A stretch of 18,176 bases of DNA from Acanthamoeba sp. SK_2022b. Taxonomy: Eukaryota; Discosea; Longamoebia; Acanthamoebidae. Each line of letters starts with the position of its first letter. The stretch's first letter is position 1. A program made the position numbers and the translations under genes. Of the stretch, positions 17,454 through 18,176 are shown piece by piece. The DNA lies in NCBI GenBank assembly GCA_027943245.1, contig JANDJZ010001720.1, positions 1 to 18,176 on the forward strand, read 5' to 3'. The notes under the pieces were generated by a model. The model worked only from the letters and a program-made list of their open reading frames with translations, searched no databases and was not told the DNA's origin.

Positions 17454-18176
17454 ACGTTTTTATTTTAAAAGGCTTTTAAAGTCAAGGGTTCTTAGATTTA
17501 ATAAATTTTTGGCCACGTATAAGAAGAGGAAAAATAAAAAGGTTTTGCTAAATGCCGCCACTACTTTTCGTAGAAGAAAATATAAAAGAAGACGAAGACG
17601 CTTAACGTTATATACTAAGAATATTTTGATTAAAGGGTTATACGCTAAGGGTTATCGAAGAAGATATTTTTTTAAATACTTAAAAGGTCGGGTAGAGTTT
17701 ATTCGTGTTAGAAATTTTATTTCAAAATATAAATGGTATAATAAAAAAAAAGTATGAAAAAGATACCATAAAAAACCGTTTAAAATTTTATATTTAAGCT
17801 TATGCAAAAATGAACGGTTTAAAGTTCGTCATTTTAGGGCTGCAAGTAAATTTTATAGAAAAAGGGGTTTGTATCGTTTTCTAAAAGAAATTGTTAAATA
17901 TAGCAGGTTGCGTTATCTTTTATCCCGTTATGGCAAGAAATCAGCAAAAAAGGAACAAAAGAAAATAATAAGGAAAGCTACTTTAGAAAGGGTAGAAAAA
18001 TTTTTATTAGTTAATAATTTATTTCAAAATTTAATTTCATCTGGTAAAAAAAAGCTTTCGTTAAAAATCTTTTTAGATCTTTTTTCATTATTAACGTTTA
18101 AGTATAAAAATGCTTTTATCGATAGTTACATTGAGGGTTTGAAAAATATTAGACCCTTAATAAAATATAAGGTTAT
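17425..18176 (+). CDS. rps7: Ribosomal protein S7, long basic N-terminal extension, 3' end outside window
   Basis: S7 nucleates the small-subunit head. The family core appears only near residue 190: LLVNNLFQNLISSGKKKLSL stands for the KFIxxLMxDGKKSxAE motif, followed by an IFLDLFSLL helix and EGLKNIRPLIKYKV (family AIENVxPxVEVK). The window ends inside this domain. The preceding ~170 residues are rich in Lys, Arg and Tyr, and I cannot match them to a family. ATG 17425 is the only Met codon in the visible frame, so the extension is real unless a non-AUG start is used. Position after rps12 supports the call, since rps12-rps7 is a widely conserved pair. The frame is unbroken over 750 bp. Confidence 0.85.

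Overview
This window is mitochondrial DNA from a gene-rich protist. It is very AT-rich and densely packed. It encodes respiratory-chain subunits (nad1, nad2, nad4, nad4L, nad5, nad11, cob, cox3), ATP synthase subunits (atp1, atp9), bacterial-type ribosomal proteins (rps2, rps7, rps12, rps16, rpl11, rpl19), four tRNAs (His, Leu-UAA, Tyr, Trp) and one unrecognised membrane ORF. UGA is read as tryptophan throughout (genetic code 4): in-frame UGA falls at conserved Trp positions in nearly every long gene. The gene content (full-length nad11, rpl11, rpl19, rps16) points to a lineage with an ancestral-type mitochondrial genome, but I cannot name the organism from this sequence.

Layout, all + strand unless stated: end of an unidentified CDS (1-57); nad5 (67-2100); nad11 (2100-4033); a 225-bp spacer; cox3 (4259-5251); nad4 (5268-6760); nad2 (6765-8341); rps2 (8348-9303); trnH (9321-9394); trnL (9397-9478). 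Then a minus-strand island, rpl19 (9494-9799) and rps16 (9816-10052), transcribed in the order rps16 to rpl19. Then atp9 (10109-10348), trnY, cob (10477-11633), nad4L (11633-11944), orf401 (11946-13151), atp1 (13282-14849), nad1 (14868-15993), trnW (15994-16064), rpl11 (16089-17099), rps12 (17071-17453) and rps7 (17425 to beyond the window).

Four things stand out. (1) Nine single-nucleotide reading-frame breaks lie in seven otherwise well-conserved genes (nad11, nad4, nad2, rps2, cob, atp1, nad1 twice, rps12). All have the same polarity: one base is missing, which equals a -1 shift, and all fall in A or T runs. Homopolymer under-calling is the simplest reading; programmed -1 frameshifting or insertional RNA editing are the interesting alternatives. 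(2) rps16 followed by rpl19 reproduces the outer genes of the bacterial rpsP-rimM-trmD-rplS operon, and rpl11-rps12-rps7 reproduces the order of the bacterial rplKAJL-rpoBC-rpsL-rpsG region with the middle lost. The rpl11 ORF carries an extra ~190-residue tail that may be a relic of rpl10. (3) Three of four tRNAs have mismatches confined to the first two acceptor pairs, the pattern expected for 5' tRNA editing, and the only tRNA-Trp seen has a CCA anticodon although UGA is a common Trp codon. (4) orf401, between nad4L and atp1, is a predicted multi-pass membrane protein ending in five near-identical 21-bp repeats that encode a perfect heptad coiled coil.

The genes supply core membrane and peripheral subunits of complexes I, III, IV and V and part of the mitoribosome.
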